Shown here piece after piece: positions 23,606-31,818 of a stretch of 64,000 bases of DNA. The DNA comes from Mycolicibacterium sp. S2-37 (GTDB taxonomy: Bacteria > Actinomycetota > Actinomycetes > Mycobacteriales > Mycobacteriaceae): assembly GCF_017352375.1 (NCBI RefSeq), contig NZ_JAFEVR010000012.1, positions 271,297 to 335,296 on the forward strand, written 5' to 3'. A program made the position numbers and the translations under genes. Under the pieces are notes generated by a model. That model did no database searches. It saw nothing but the letters and a program-made list of their open reading frames with translations, and was not told where the DNA came from. Positions within the stretch are counted from its first letter, which is position 1. Each line of letters begins with the position of its first letter.

Positions 23606-25942
23606 ATGAGTGTTCACGTGACCGAAACGAGATCCGGCCTGGACGAGGCGCCAGAGCGGTTGCTCGACGGCCTCAATCCGCAGCAGCGCGAGGCGGTACT
23701 GCATGAGGGTTCGCCCCTGCTGATCGTCGCAGGCGCCGGGTCGGGCAAGACCGCGGTGCTGACCCGCCGCATCGCCTACCTGCTGGCGGCCCGCGACGTC
23801 GGCGTCGGGCAGGTGCTGGCCATCACCTTCACCAACAAAGCCGCCGCGGAGATGCGCGAGCGGGTGGTCCAGCTGGTGGGCCCGCGCGCCCGCTCGATGT
23901 GGGTGTCGACATTCCACTCCACCTGTGTCCGGATCCTGCGCAACCAGGCATCCCTGCTCCCCGGGCTGAACTCCAACTTCTCGATCTACGACGCCGACGA
24001 CTCGCGGCGACTGCTGCTGATGATCGGCAAAGACCTGGGCCTGGACACCAAGCGGTACTCGCCGCGGCTGCTGTCCAACAGCATCTCCAACCTCAAGAAC
24101 GAACTCATCGGTCCCGAACAGGCGGCGGCGGAGGCGTCGGAGGCCGAGGAGGACCTGGCCCGCATCGTCGCCGACGTTTACGCCGAGTACCAGAAGCGGC
24201 TGCGCTCGGCCAACGCGCTGGACTTCGACGACCTGATCGGTGAGACGGTCGCCGTCCTGCAGCGCTTCCCGCAGATCGCGCAGTACTACCGGCGCCGGTT
24301 CCGGCACATCCTGGTCGACGAGTACCAGGACACCAACCACGCGCAGTACATGCTGGTCCGTGAGCTGGTGGGGCACGACCTCCCCGAGGAGGACGGGGTG
24401 CCGCCCGGCGAGCTGTGCGTCGTCGGCGACGCCGACCAGTCCATCTACGCATTCCGCGGCGCGACGATCCGCAACATCGAGGACTTCGAGCGCGACTATC
24501 CGAACGCGACGACGATCCTGCTCGAACAGAACTACCGCTCCACCCAGACGATCCTCAACGCCGCCAACTCCGTCATCGCCCGCAACGCAGGCCGGCGCGA
24601 GAAGCGGCTGTGGACCGACTCGGGGCAGGGCGAGCTGATCGTCGGCTACGTCGCCGACAACGAGCACGACGAGGCCCGCTTCGTCGCGAGCGAGATCGAC
24701 GCGCTGGCCGACCGCGAGGGCATCAGTTACAACGACGTCGCGGTGTTCTACCGCACCAACAACAGCTCGCGCGCACTGGAAGAGGTCTTCATCCGTGCGG
24801 GCATCCCGTACAAGGTGGTGGGCGGCGTCCGGTTCTACGAGCGCAAGGAGATCCGCGACATCGTCGCCTACCTGCGTGTGCTCGACAACCCCGGCGATTC
24901 GGTGAGCATGCGGCGCATCCTGAACACGCCGCGCCGCGGGATCGGCGACCGGGCCGAGGCGTGCGTGGCGGTCTACGCCGAGAACACCGGCGGCAGCTTC
25001 AACGACGCCCTGCAGGCCGCGGCCGAGGGCAGGGTCCCGATGCTCAACACCCGTTCGGAGAAGTGCATCAAGAGCTTCGTGGAGATGCTCGACGACCTGC
25101 GCGGAAAGCTGGGTGACGAGCTCGGTGAGCTGGTCGAGGCGGTGCTCGACCGCACCGGATACCGGACCGAACTGGAGGCGTCCAGCGATCCGCAGGATCT
25201 GGCGCGGCTCGACAACCTCAACGAATTGGTCAGCGTCGCACACGAATTCAGCATCGACCGGGCCAACGCCGCCGCGCTCGCCGAGGACCTCGACGAGCCC
25301 GTCGACGAAGACGTCCCCGACACCGGTGTGCTCGCCCAGTTCCTGGAGCGGGTGTCGCTGGTGGCCGACGCCGACGACCTGCCCGAGCACGGCGCGGGTG
25401 TGGTGACGATGATGACGCTGCACACCGCCAAGGGCCTGGAATTCCCCGTTGTGTTCGTCACCGGCTGGGAGGACGGCATGTTCCCGCACATGCGGGCGCT
25501 GGGGGATCCCACTGAGCTGTCGGAGGAACGCCGACTCGCCTACGTCGGCATCACCAGGGCCCGGCAGCGTCTCTACGTCAGCCGTGCCAAGGTGCGCTCC
25601 TCGTGGGGCCAGCCGATGCTCAATCCGGAATCGCGGTTTCTGCGCGAGATCCCGCAGGAACTCATCGAGTGGCGCCGCACCGACCCCACCCCGTCCTACA
25701 GCGCGCCGGTCAGCGGGGCGGGCCGCTTCGGCACGCCGCGTCCCTCACCGGCACGCGCGAGCGCCGGGAAGCGCCCGCTGATCGTGCTCGAACCCGGCGA
25801 CCGCGTGAGCCACGACAAGTACGGTCTGGGCCGGGTCGAGGAGGTGTCCGGTGTCGGAGAATCGGCGATGTCGCTCATCGATTTCGGCAGTGCGGGACGG
25901 GTGAAGCTGATGCACAACCACGCGCCGGTGCAGAAGCTCTAG
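23606..25942 (+). CDS. uvrD1: ATP-dependent DNA helicase UvrD1
   Basis: A 778-residue superfamily 1A helicase (UvrD/PcrA) for nucleotide-excision repair and related work. Motifs in order: Q-motif 'LNPQQREAVLHEG', Walker A 'AGAGSGKTAVLTRRIAYLL' (near residue 50), motif II 'VDEYQDTNHAQYM', motif III 'GDADQSIYAFRGA', motif V 'MTLHTAKGLEFPVVFVTG' and motif VI 'YVGITRARQRLYV'. The C-terminal 'PGDRVSHDKYGLGRVEEVSG' is the Tudor-like tail that binds Ku or RNA polymerase in relatives. Equivalent to Rv0949. ATG 23606, divergent from the chorismate mutase leader. Confidence 0.95.
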   Translation: MSVHVTETRSGLDEAPERLLDGLNPQQREAVLHEGSPLLIVAGAGSGKTAVLTRRIAYLLAARDVGVGQVLAITFTNKAAAEMRERVVQLVGPRARSMWVSTFHSTCVRILRNQASLLPGLNSNFSIYDADDSRRLLLMIGKDLGLDTKRYSPRLLSNSISNLKNELIGPEQAAAEASEAEEDLARIVADVYAEYQKRLRSANALDFDDLIGETVAVLQRFPQIAQYYRRRFRHILVDEYQDTNHAQYMLVRELVGHDLPEEDGVPPGELCVVGDADQSIYAFRGATIRNIEDFERDYPNATTILLEQNYRSTQTILNAANSVIARNAGRREKRLWTDSGQGELIVGYVADNEHDEARFVASEIDALADREGISYNDVAVFYRTNNSSRALEEVFIRAGIPYKVVGGVRFYERKEIRDIVAYLRVLDNPGDSVSMRRILNTPRRGIGDRAEACVAVYAENTGGSFNDALQAAAEGRVPMLNTRSEKCIKSFVEMLDDLRGKLGDELGELVEAVLDRTGYRTELEASSDPQDLARLDNLNELVSVAHEFSIDRANAAALAEDLDEPVDEDVPDTGVLAQFLERVSLVADADDLPEHGAGVVTMMTLHTAKGLEFPVVFVTGWEDGMFPHMRALGDPTELSEERRLAYVGITRARQRLYVSRAKVRSSWGQPMLNPESRFLREIPQELIEWRRTDPTPSYSAPVSGAGRFGTPRPSPARASAGKRPLIVLEPGDRVSHDKYGLGRVEEVSGVGESAMSLIDFGSAGRVKLMHNHAPVQKL

Positions 25943-25977
25943 CTCGGCGGGCAGGAGCGAAGCGACAGGGGATCTGC

Positions 25978-26622
25978 TCAGCGCACCCATCGGCCGGTGC
26001 TCGGCAGCGCGGTGACCACGATGGCCGCCAGCGGCAGGATCGGGATCGCGTAGACGATGCCGGGGAACTTCGCCGCCGCCACGAACAGGCTGGCGAAGAT
26101 CAGCAGTCCGATCACGCATCCGACGACGATGAGCAGCCGACCCATACGCCGGCGCAGCAACAGCATGACAAGTCCACCGATCGTCGCTGCCGCGGAGATC
26201 GCGGTGAGGAATCCGATGGCGACGCAGAACAGCCGGTCGGTCCGCCACCATCCGGTGATCAGATCGGTGGCGATGACGGCGGTGGCCCACCCCGACAGGA
26301 CGCCCAGGACGGCCGCGGCGATCGCGCTGCGCGGACCCAGCCCACGAACCGCCGGCGGGATCTCCAGCGGCCGAGGACGGGGGATGTAGGACGTCTGTGC
26401 GCCGACGCCCGGAACGGGCGGAGGCTCGATGTAGGAGGTCTGCGGTTCGCTGGGCGGTACGGGGATGGCGCCCGTCGGATGCCTGCGGATGATGCCGGTC
26501 GGGGGGTCGTTGCTGACCACCGGGATCGCGCCGGTGGGGTGCCGGCGGATGATGCCTGTTCGGGTGTCGTCCTGGGAGGGCGGCGGATCGGCTGGCGTGC
26601 CAGTCGGATCGGCAGAGCTCAC
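25978..26622 (-). CDS. Membrane protein with duplicated proline-rich N-terminal motif
   Basis: A 214-residue protein of unknown function. The cytoplasm- or envelope-facing N-terminal 90 residues are Pro-rich and contain TGIIRRHPTGAIPV twice exactly (residues 22-35 and 42-55), then TSYI twice (62-65 and 77-80). The rest has four hydrophobic helices ('AIAAAVLGVLSGWATAVIA', 'VAIGFLTAISAAATIGGLVMLLL', 'LLIVVGCVIGLLIFASLFVA', 'IPILPLAAIVVTAL'). The GTG start at 26622 comes directly after the TGA of the M23 peptidase gene, so translation is coupled. Possibly a partner or anchor for that peptidase. Confidence 0.7.
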   Translation of the reverse strand: MSSADPTGTPADPPPSQDDTRTGIIRRHPTGAIPVVSNDPPTGIIRRHPTGAIPVPPSEPQTSYIEPPPVPGVGAQTSYIPRPRPLEIPPAVRGLGPRSAIAAAVLGVLSGWATAVIATDLITGWWRTDRLFCVAIGFLTAISAAATIGGLVMLLLRRRMGRLLIVVGCVIGLLIFASLFVAAAKFPGIVYAIPILPLAAIVVTALPSTGRWVR

Positions 26623-27735
26623 TCAGCCAACATAGCTGCCGGTGCTGATGCCCCGCTTGGCCAGCCAGCCGACGGGATCGACCCGGTTCGAGCCGTTCAA
26701 CAGCACCTCGAAATGCAGATGCGGGCCCGTCGAATTGCCGCGGTTGCCCATCGTGGCGATCTGGTCACCGGCCATCACGCGCTCGCCCATCGACACGTTC
26801 CACGTGTTCAGATGGCCGTAGAGGGTGACAGTGCCGTCGGCGTGGCGCAGTTTGACCCACGCGCCGTACCCGGCGGTCGGGCCCACGTCGATGACCACAC
26901 CGTCGGAGGCCGCCAGGATCGGCGTGCCGATGGGGCCTGCGATGTCGATGCCGCCGTGCAGCACGCCCCAGCGGTAGCCGAAACCCGACGTCCACACGCC
27001 GCTGGTGGGCATGACGAACAGCGGCCGGAGCTGGCGCGCTTCCCGCTCGGCCCGTTCCTGGGCGAAGGCGGCGGCCTTGGTGACCTCTTCGGCGTGCACC
27101 GCGGAGTTGGTCTTCGACGCCACCGTCACGATCTGCATGCCGTCGACCGATCCGGTGATGGACGCGCCTTCGACGGTCGTCTCGCCGGCGGCCAGCACCG
27201 TCTCGGCAGACGCCGGGGTGGTGGAGTTGGCCATCGTGTAGGCGCCCGCGGCGGTGGCTCCGGCGGCCATCGCGGCGATCATCAGTCGGCTCTTGACCGG
27301 GCCCTCGGCGTCCTTGCGGTGCAGACCGTGCCGGGCGCGCAGGTCGATGATGTCGGTGGCGGCGTTGCCCTCGCTGACATCGGTATGGCTGTCGCGGTAG
27401 GCGTGCGAACCGCGGGACCGGCGCGCAGCGGTGCGGACGCCGTCCCCGGCCTCGGCGCGGAATTCGGCGGGTACGGCGAGCCGCACGGGGATCAGATCAT
27501 CGGTGTCGTGCAGATCGTCGAGCTCGGGGGCGTGGATGACCTGGGCTTCGCGATCAAACGTGGTGTTATCGCGAAAGCTGAGGTCAGCGACGGTATCGGA
27601 GAGATCGCCGAACTCGTTGAACGGGATGATGTCGGTGACTTCGGCAGCTGTCTCCGCCGGTCGCGCAACGGCTTTGGGGTTGCGGGCGTTCGCCGTCACT
27701 CCCGTGCGGGATCGGGACGAACGATGCGCTGCCAA
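26623..27735 (-). CDS. M23 family metallopeptidase, exported (Rv0950c-like)
   Basis: About 370 residues. A long, charged cytoplasmic N-terminus is followed by a hydrophobic segment ('LMIAAMAAGATAAGAYTMANS'), a linker with a coiled-coil-like stretch, and a C-terminal peptidase M23 (LytM) domain. Zinc ligands are visible in 'HGGIDIAGP' and 'GPHLHFEVLLNG', and 'YGAWVKLRHADGTVTLYGHLN' is characteristic. It probably trims peptidoglycan cross-bridges or activates another hydrolase. I suggest TTG 27735, preceded by AAGGA; the start is uncertain. A CRP-like site lies upstream at 27844. Divergent from sucC. Confidence 0.82.
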   Translation of the reverse strand: MAAHRSSRSRTGVTANARNPKAVARPAETAAEVTDIIPFNEFGDLSDTVADLSFRDNTTFDREAQVIHAPELDDLHDTDDLIPVRLAVPAEFRAEAGDGVRTAARRSRGSHAYRDSHTDVSEGNAATDIIDLRARHGLHRKDAEGPVKSRLMIAAMAAGATAAGAYTMANSTTPASAETVLAAGETTVEGASITGSVDGMQIVTVASKTNSAVHAEEVTKAAAFAQERAEREARQLRPLFVMPTSGVWTSGFGYRWGVLHGGIDIAGPIGTPILAASDGVVIDVGPTAGYGAWVKLRHADGTVTLYGHLNTWNVSMGERVMAGDQIATMGNRGNSTGPHLHFEVLLNGSNRVDPVGWLAKRGISTGSYVG

Positions 27736-27843
27736 CCTGAGGAATCCTTGCGTCGTGACCAGAACGTGACCTGTCGAGACCAGATGGCACGTTAACCAAA
27801 TCCCAATGTTGGTGGCAACCCGTGGCGCTATTCCGGAGCATTT

Positions 27844-27859
27844 TGTGAGGTGTATCACT
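27844..27859. promoter_or_regulatory. CRP-like site in the M23/sucC intergenic region
   Basis: TGTGA-GGTGTA-TCACT matches the cAMP-receptor protein consensus TGTGA-N6-TCACA at 9 of 10 fixed positions. It lies in the roughly 300-base region between the divergent M23 peptidase and sucCD genes and could serve either. I see no other clear feature in that gap. Confidence 0.5.
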
Positions 27860-28033
27860 AAGACGCCCGCGGTGAGATCTACCACAACAGAGGTAGGCGG
27901 TGCGGGGCGCCGCATCCGGTGTGGCTAAGGTTCCCACGAGCCCCTTGGGCGCAAACGTTCGAGCTTCGATCGTCACGTCCCGCGGGCCCAGAGCCGTGCG
28001 ACCTGGGAATCAACGACAGAAGACAGTGAGTCA

Positions 28034-29197
28034 ATGGATCTTTTCGAATACCAGGCGAAAGAGCTGTTCGCCAAGCACAACGTTCCGACCACGCCCGGCC
28101 GGGTGACCGACACCGCTGAGGACGCCAAGGCGATCGCCGAGGAGATCGGCAAGCCGGTCATGGTCAAGGCGCAGGTGAAGGTCGGTGGCCGCGGAAAGGC
28201 CGGTGGCGTGAAGTACGCCGCCACCCCCGACGACGCGTTCACCCACGCCCAGAACATCCTCGGCCTCGACATCAAGGGCCACGTCGTCAAGAAGCTGCTG
28301 GTGGCGGAGGCGAGCGACATCGCCGAGGAGTACTACATCTCGTTCCTGCTCGACCGCGCGAATCGCACCTACCTGGCGATGTGCTCGGTCGAGGGCGGTA
28401 TGGAGATCGAAGAGGTCGCCGCCACCAAGCCCGACCGGCTGGCCAAGGTGCCGGTCAACGCCGTGAAGGGTGTCGACGAGGCGTTCGCCCGCTCGATCGC
28501 CGAGCAGGGCCATCTGCCCGCGGAGGTCCTCGACGCCGCCGCGGTGACCATCGCCAAGCTGTGGGAGGTCTTCGTCAAGGAGGACGCCACCCTGGTCGAG
28601 GTCAACCCGTTGGTGCGGACGCCCGACGATCAGATCCTCGCCCTCGACGGCAAGGTCACCCTCGACGCGAACGCCGACTTCCGCCAGGAGGGCCACGCCG
28701 AGTTCGAGGACAAGGACGCCACTGATCCGCTCGAGCTCAAGGCCAAGGAGAACGACCTCAACTACGTCAAGCTCGACGGTCAGGTCGGCATCATCGGCAA
28801 CGGCGCCGGCCTGGTCATGTCGACGCTGGACGTCGTCGCCTACGCGGGGGAGAAGCACGGCGGTGTGAAGCCGGCCAACTTCCTCGACATCGGCGGTGGC
28901 GCCTCGGCTGAGGTGATGGCCAACGGACTGGACGTCATTCTGGGCGACGATCAGGTCAAGAGCGTGTTCGTCAACGTGTTCGGTGGCATCACGGCCTGCG
29001 ACGCCGTCGCCAGCGGCATCGTCAAGGCGCTGGAGATCCTCGGCGAGGAGGCCAACAAGCCGCTCGTCGTCCGGCTCGACGGCAACCGCGTCGAGGAGGG
29101 TCGCAAGATCCTCGCCGACGCCAACCACCCGCTGGTGGTGCTGGCTCAGACCATGGACGAAGGCGCCGACAAGGCCGCCGAGTTGGCTGCGAAGTAA
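28034..29197 (+). CDS. sucC: Succinyl-CoA synthetase beta subunit
   Basis: A 387-residue ATP-grasp subunit that, with SucD, interconverts succinyl-CoA and succinate with ADP/ATP in the TCA cycle. 'MDLFEYQAKELFAKHNVP' is the standard start. 'KAQVKVGGRGKAGGVK' lies in the ATP-grasp fold and 'LVEVNPLVRTPDDQILALDGKV' carries metal ligands. 'FVNVFGGITACDAVASGIV' is the subunit-interface loop. Operon with sucD 12 bases downstream. Equivalent to Rv0951. Confidence 0.96.
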   Translation: MDLFEYQAKELFAKHNVPTTPGRVTDTAEDAKAIAEEIGKPVMVKAQVKVGGRGKAGGVKYAATPDDAFTHAQNILGLDIKGHVVKKLLVAEASDIAEEYYISFLLDRANRTYLAMCSVEGGMEIEEVAATKPDRLAKVPVNAVKGVDEAFARSIAEQGHLPAEVLDAAAVTIAKLWEVFVKEDATLVEVNPLVRTPDDQILALDGKVTLDANADFRQEGHAEFEDKDATDPLELKAKENDLNYVKLDGQVGIIGNGAGLVMSTLDVVAYAGEKHGGVKPANFLDIGGGASAEVMANGLDVILGDDQVKSVFVNVFGGITACDAVASGIVKALEILGEEANKPLVVRLDGNRVEEGRKILADANHPLVVLAQTMDEGADKAAELAAK

Positions 29198-29209
29198 GGG
29201 AGCTTTCCA

Positions 29210-30112
29210 ATGTCTATCTTCCTGAACAAGGACAGCAAGGTCATCGTCCAGGGCATCACCGGCGGCGAGGGCACCAAGCACACCGCACTGATGCTCAAGG
29301 CGGGCACCCAGATCGTGGGCGGCGTCAACGCGCGCAAGGCCGGCACTGAGGTCACCCACCAAGACAAAGATGGCAAAGACATCAAATTGCCGGTGTTCGG
29401 CAGTGTCGCCGAGGCCATGAAGGAGACCGGCGCCGACGTGTCGATCGCCTTCGTGCCGCCTGCGTTCTCCAAGGACGCGATCATCGAGGCCATCGACGCC
29501 GAGATCCCGCTGCTCGTCGTGATCACCGAGGGAATCCCGGTGCAGGACAGCGCCTATGCGTGGGCCTACAACGTGGAGAAGGGCGAGAAGACCCGCATCA
29601 TCGGGCCGAACTGCCCCGGCATCATCACCCCCGGCGAGTCGCTGGTGGGTATCACGCCGAACAACATCACCGGCAAGGGCCCGATCGGCCTGGTGTCGAA
29701 ATCCGGCACCCTGACCTACCAGATGATGTACGAGTTGCGCGATCTCGGCTTCTCGACCGCCATCGGCATCGGCGGCGACCCGGTCATCGGCACCACCCAC
29801 ATCGACGCCATCGAGGCGTTCGAGAAGGACCCCGAGACCAAGATCATCGTGATGATCGGCGAGATCGGCGGCGACGCCGAAGAGCGGGCGGCCGACTACA
29901 TCAAGGCCAACGTGAGCAAGCCGGTCGTCGGTTACGTCGCGGGTTTCACCGCTCCCGAGGGCAAGACCATGGGTCACGCGGGCGCCATCGTGTCCGGTTC
30001 GTCCGGTACCGCGTCGGCGAAGAAGGAGGCCCTCGAGGCGGCGGGCGTGAAGGTCGGCAAGACGCCGTCCGAGACCGCCGCGCTGGCCCGGGAGCTCCTC
30101 GAGACCACGTAA
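29210..30112 (+). CDS. sucD: Succinyl-CoA synthetase alpha subunit
   Basis: A 300-residue CoA-binding subunit. The N-terminal Rossmann motif is 'VIVQGITGGEGTKHT', 'IIGPNCPGIITPGE' is the CoA-ligase signature, and His256 in 'KTMGHAGAIVSG' is the phosphohistidine. Ribosome site GGGAGC precedes ATG 29210. The gene is followed by a strong hairpin terminator at 30131-30169. Equivalent to Rv0952. Confidence 0.96.
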   Translation: MSIFLNKDSKVIVQGITGGEGTKHTALMLKAGTQIVGGVNARKAGTEVTHQDKDGKDIKLPVFGSVAEAMKETGADVSIAFVPPAFSKDAIIEAIDAEIPLLVVITEGIPVQDSAYAWAYNVEKGEKTRIIGPNCPGIITPGESLVGITPNNITGKGPIGLVSKSGTLTYQMMYELRDLGFSTAIGIGGDPVIGTTHIDAIEAFEKDPETKIIVMIGEIGGDAEERAADYIKANVSKPVVGYVAGFTAPEGKTMGHAGAIVSGSSGTASAKKEALEAAGVKVGKTPSETAALARELLETT

Positions 30113-30130
30113 CGCTCACCACGAGTTCTG

Positions 30131-30169
30131 CGTCAGGGCTGTGATCCACTGCGGATCGCAGCCCTGACG
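30131..30169 (+). terminator. Hairpin terminator of sucCD
   Basis: CGTCAGGGCTGTGATCC (30131-30147) and GGATCGCAGCCCTGACG (30153-30169) form a 17-pair stem with one G-U and a five-base loop. It begins 18 bases after the sucD stop. TCGTTCTC follows rather than a pure T-run, as is common for mycobacterial terminators. Confidence 0.75.
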
Positions 30170-30191
30170 TCGTTCTCGGCCGGTAGCCGAT

Positions 30192-30205
30192 TGGAACACG
30201 TTCCA
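30192..30205. promoter_or_regulatory. KstR-like operator 2
   Basis: TGGAACACGTTCCA fits the KstR consensus TnnAACnnGTTnnA at all fixed bases and is nearly palindromic. It lies 45 bases upstream of the thiolase-like gene start. Confidence 0.7.
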
Positions 30206-30250
30206 GTTTTCGGTTAGCGTGTCGAAGTAACACCTGCTAGGAGGTCTGTC

Positions 30251-31780
30251 ATGCCGGTCGACCCACGGACACCGGTCATCGTCGGTGTCGGGCAGTTCAC
30301 CGAGCGCATCGACGATCCGGGCTACCGCGGCATGTCCGCGGTCGAGCTCGCCACCGAAGCGGCCAGAGCTGCGCTGGCCGACACCGGCGCCGACGTCGAG
30401 ACGGTGGCGCAGGCGGTGCACACGGTCGTCGGGCTGCGGCAGTTCGAGATCTCCGGACCGATGCCGGCCACGCTCGGCAAGTCGAACAACTACCCGCGCT
30501 CGGTGATGAAGCGGCTGGGCGCCGACCCGATCCGGGTCATCCTCGAACCCGTGGGCGGGCAGGGCTCGCAGAAAGTCGTCACCGAGTTCGCCGGTGAGAT
30601 CGCCGCGGGCCGCATCGAGGTCGCGATGGTGATGGGATCGGAGCCGGGCTCGACGGCGCGGTACTTCGCCGATCGCGACGACAAGCCGGATTTCACCGAG
30701 CACATCGAGGGTCAGCTCGAGGACCGTGGCCACGGCATCTACAGCTACATCGACGAATACACGGTCAAGCACGGACTCACCGGAGCGCCGGTGCAGTACG
30801 CGCTACTGGACAACGCCCGCCGGGCCCGGCTTGGCCTCAGTGTGGCCGACTATCGCAGGTCGATGGCCGAGTTGTTCGCGCCGATGTCGAAAGTCGCTGC
30901 AAAGAACCCGTATTCGTCGTCGCTGGTGGAACGGTCGGTCGCCGAGATCGAGACGGTCACCGCCGAGAACCGGATGATCTGTGATCCGTACCCGCGGCTG
31001 CTCGTCGCCCGCGACACCGTGAACCAGGGCGCCGCCGTCATCGTCATGTCGGTGGGCGCGGCGCGCAGACTCGGTGTGCCCGAGGAGAAGTGGGTGTATC
31101 TGCACGGCCATGCGGACATGGTCGAGCAAGCGCTTCTCGACCGTCCCGACCTCGGCGCGAGCCCGGCCTCGGTGCAGGCCGTGCACGAAGGGCTGCGGAT
31201 GGCGGGCATCAGCGCCGACGACATCGCGACGTTCGACCTCTACAGCTGCTTCCCGTTCCCGGTGTACGTCGCCGCCGAGGCGCTCGGCATCGACGGCGAC
31301 GATCCGCGGGGGCTGACGTTGACCGGCGGCCTGCCGTACTTCGGCGGCCCGGGCAACAGCTACTCGTTGCACGCGATCGCCGAGACCGTCGCCGAGATGC
31401 GCGACAAGCCGGGGCAATTCGGTTTCATCGGTGCCAACGGCGGCATCATGAGCAAGTACTCGGTCGGCATCTACTCCACCGAGCCCACCGAGTGGAAGCC
31501 GTCGACCAGCGTGCCGCTGCGCAAGGAAGTCGAGACATGGCCGACGGTGCCGGTGACCAAGACCCCAGAGGGCATCGGAACCGTCGAGACGTACTCGGTC
31601 CGGTACGACTGGCCGGTGCGCACCGGGATCATCGTGGGCCGCTTGGAGTCCGACGATTCACGCTTCATGGCCACCACCGAGGACGAGGAACTGGTCGCGC
31701 TGCTGAGCGACGGTGACCCGCTGGGTGCCCGGATCGCGGTGACGTCGACCGAGCACGGGAACCGGGCGACGTTGGCTTAG
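30251..31780 (+). CDS. Thiolase-like/lipid-transfer family acetyl-CoA acetyltransferase
   Basis: A 509-residue thiolase-superfamily protein. 'RTPVIVGVGQFTERIDDPG' is the start of the fold, 'AVIVMSVGAARRLGVPEE' the middle, and 'FDLYSCFPFPVYVAAEALGI' with 'GGLPYFGGPGNSYSLHAIAE' the active-site region. The normal N-terminal catalytic Cys of degradative thiolases is not obvious, so it may act as a retro-aldolase-like or lipid-carrier homologue. I recall a close M. tuberculosis match, Rv1867. GGAGG before ATG 30251 is strong. The KstR-like operator suggests a role in sterol or fatty-acid catabolism. Confidence 0.78.
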   Translation: MPVDPRTPVIVGVGQFTERIDDPGYRGMSAVELATEAARAALADTGADVETVAQAVHTVVGLRQFEISGPMPATLGKSNNYPRSVMKRLGADPIRVILEPVGGQGSQKVVTEFAGEIAAGRIEVAMVMGSEPGSTARYFADRDDKPDFTEHIEGQLEDRGHGIYSYIDEYTVKHGLTGAPVQYALLDNARRARLGLSVADYRRSMAELFAPMSKVAAKNPYSSSLVERSVAEIETVTAENRMICDPYPRLLVARDTVNQGAAVIVMSVGAARRLGVPEEKWVYLHGHADMVEQALLDRPDLGASPASVQAVHEGLRMAGISADDIATFDLYSCFPFPVYVAAEALGIDGDDPRGLTLTGGLPYFGGPGNSYSLHAIAETVAEMRDKPGQFGFIGANGGIMSKYSVGIYSTEPTEWKPSTSVPLRKEVETWPTVPVTKTPEGIGTVETYSVRYDWPVRTGIIVGRLESDDSRFMATTEDEELVALLSDGDPLGARIAVTSTEHGNRATLA

Positions 31781-31818
31781 CCGGGTCCGGCCGGCCGGGA
31801 ACGTCGCGGTACCCGAAG

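Noticed and set aside
23477..25489. A 670-codon open frame antisense to uvrD1.
   Set aside because: It mirrors codon bias of uvrD1 and has shadow composition (His/Val/Asp/Arg-rich). Only its last 15 codons, the leader peptide, are meaningful.
25943..25977. GGGCAGGAGCGAAGCGAC after uvrD1 as a repeat element.
   Set aside because: This wording is common between mycobacterial genes, but in this window it occurs once, so I could not call a repeat family.
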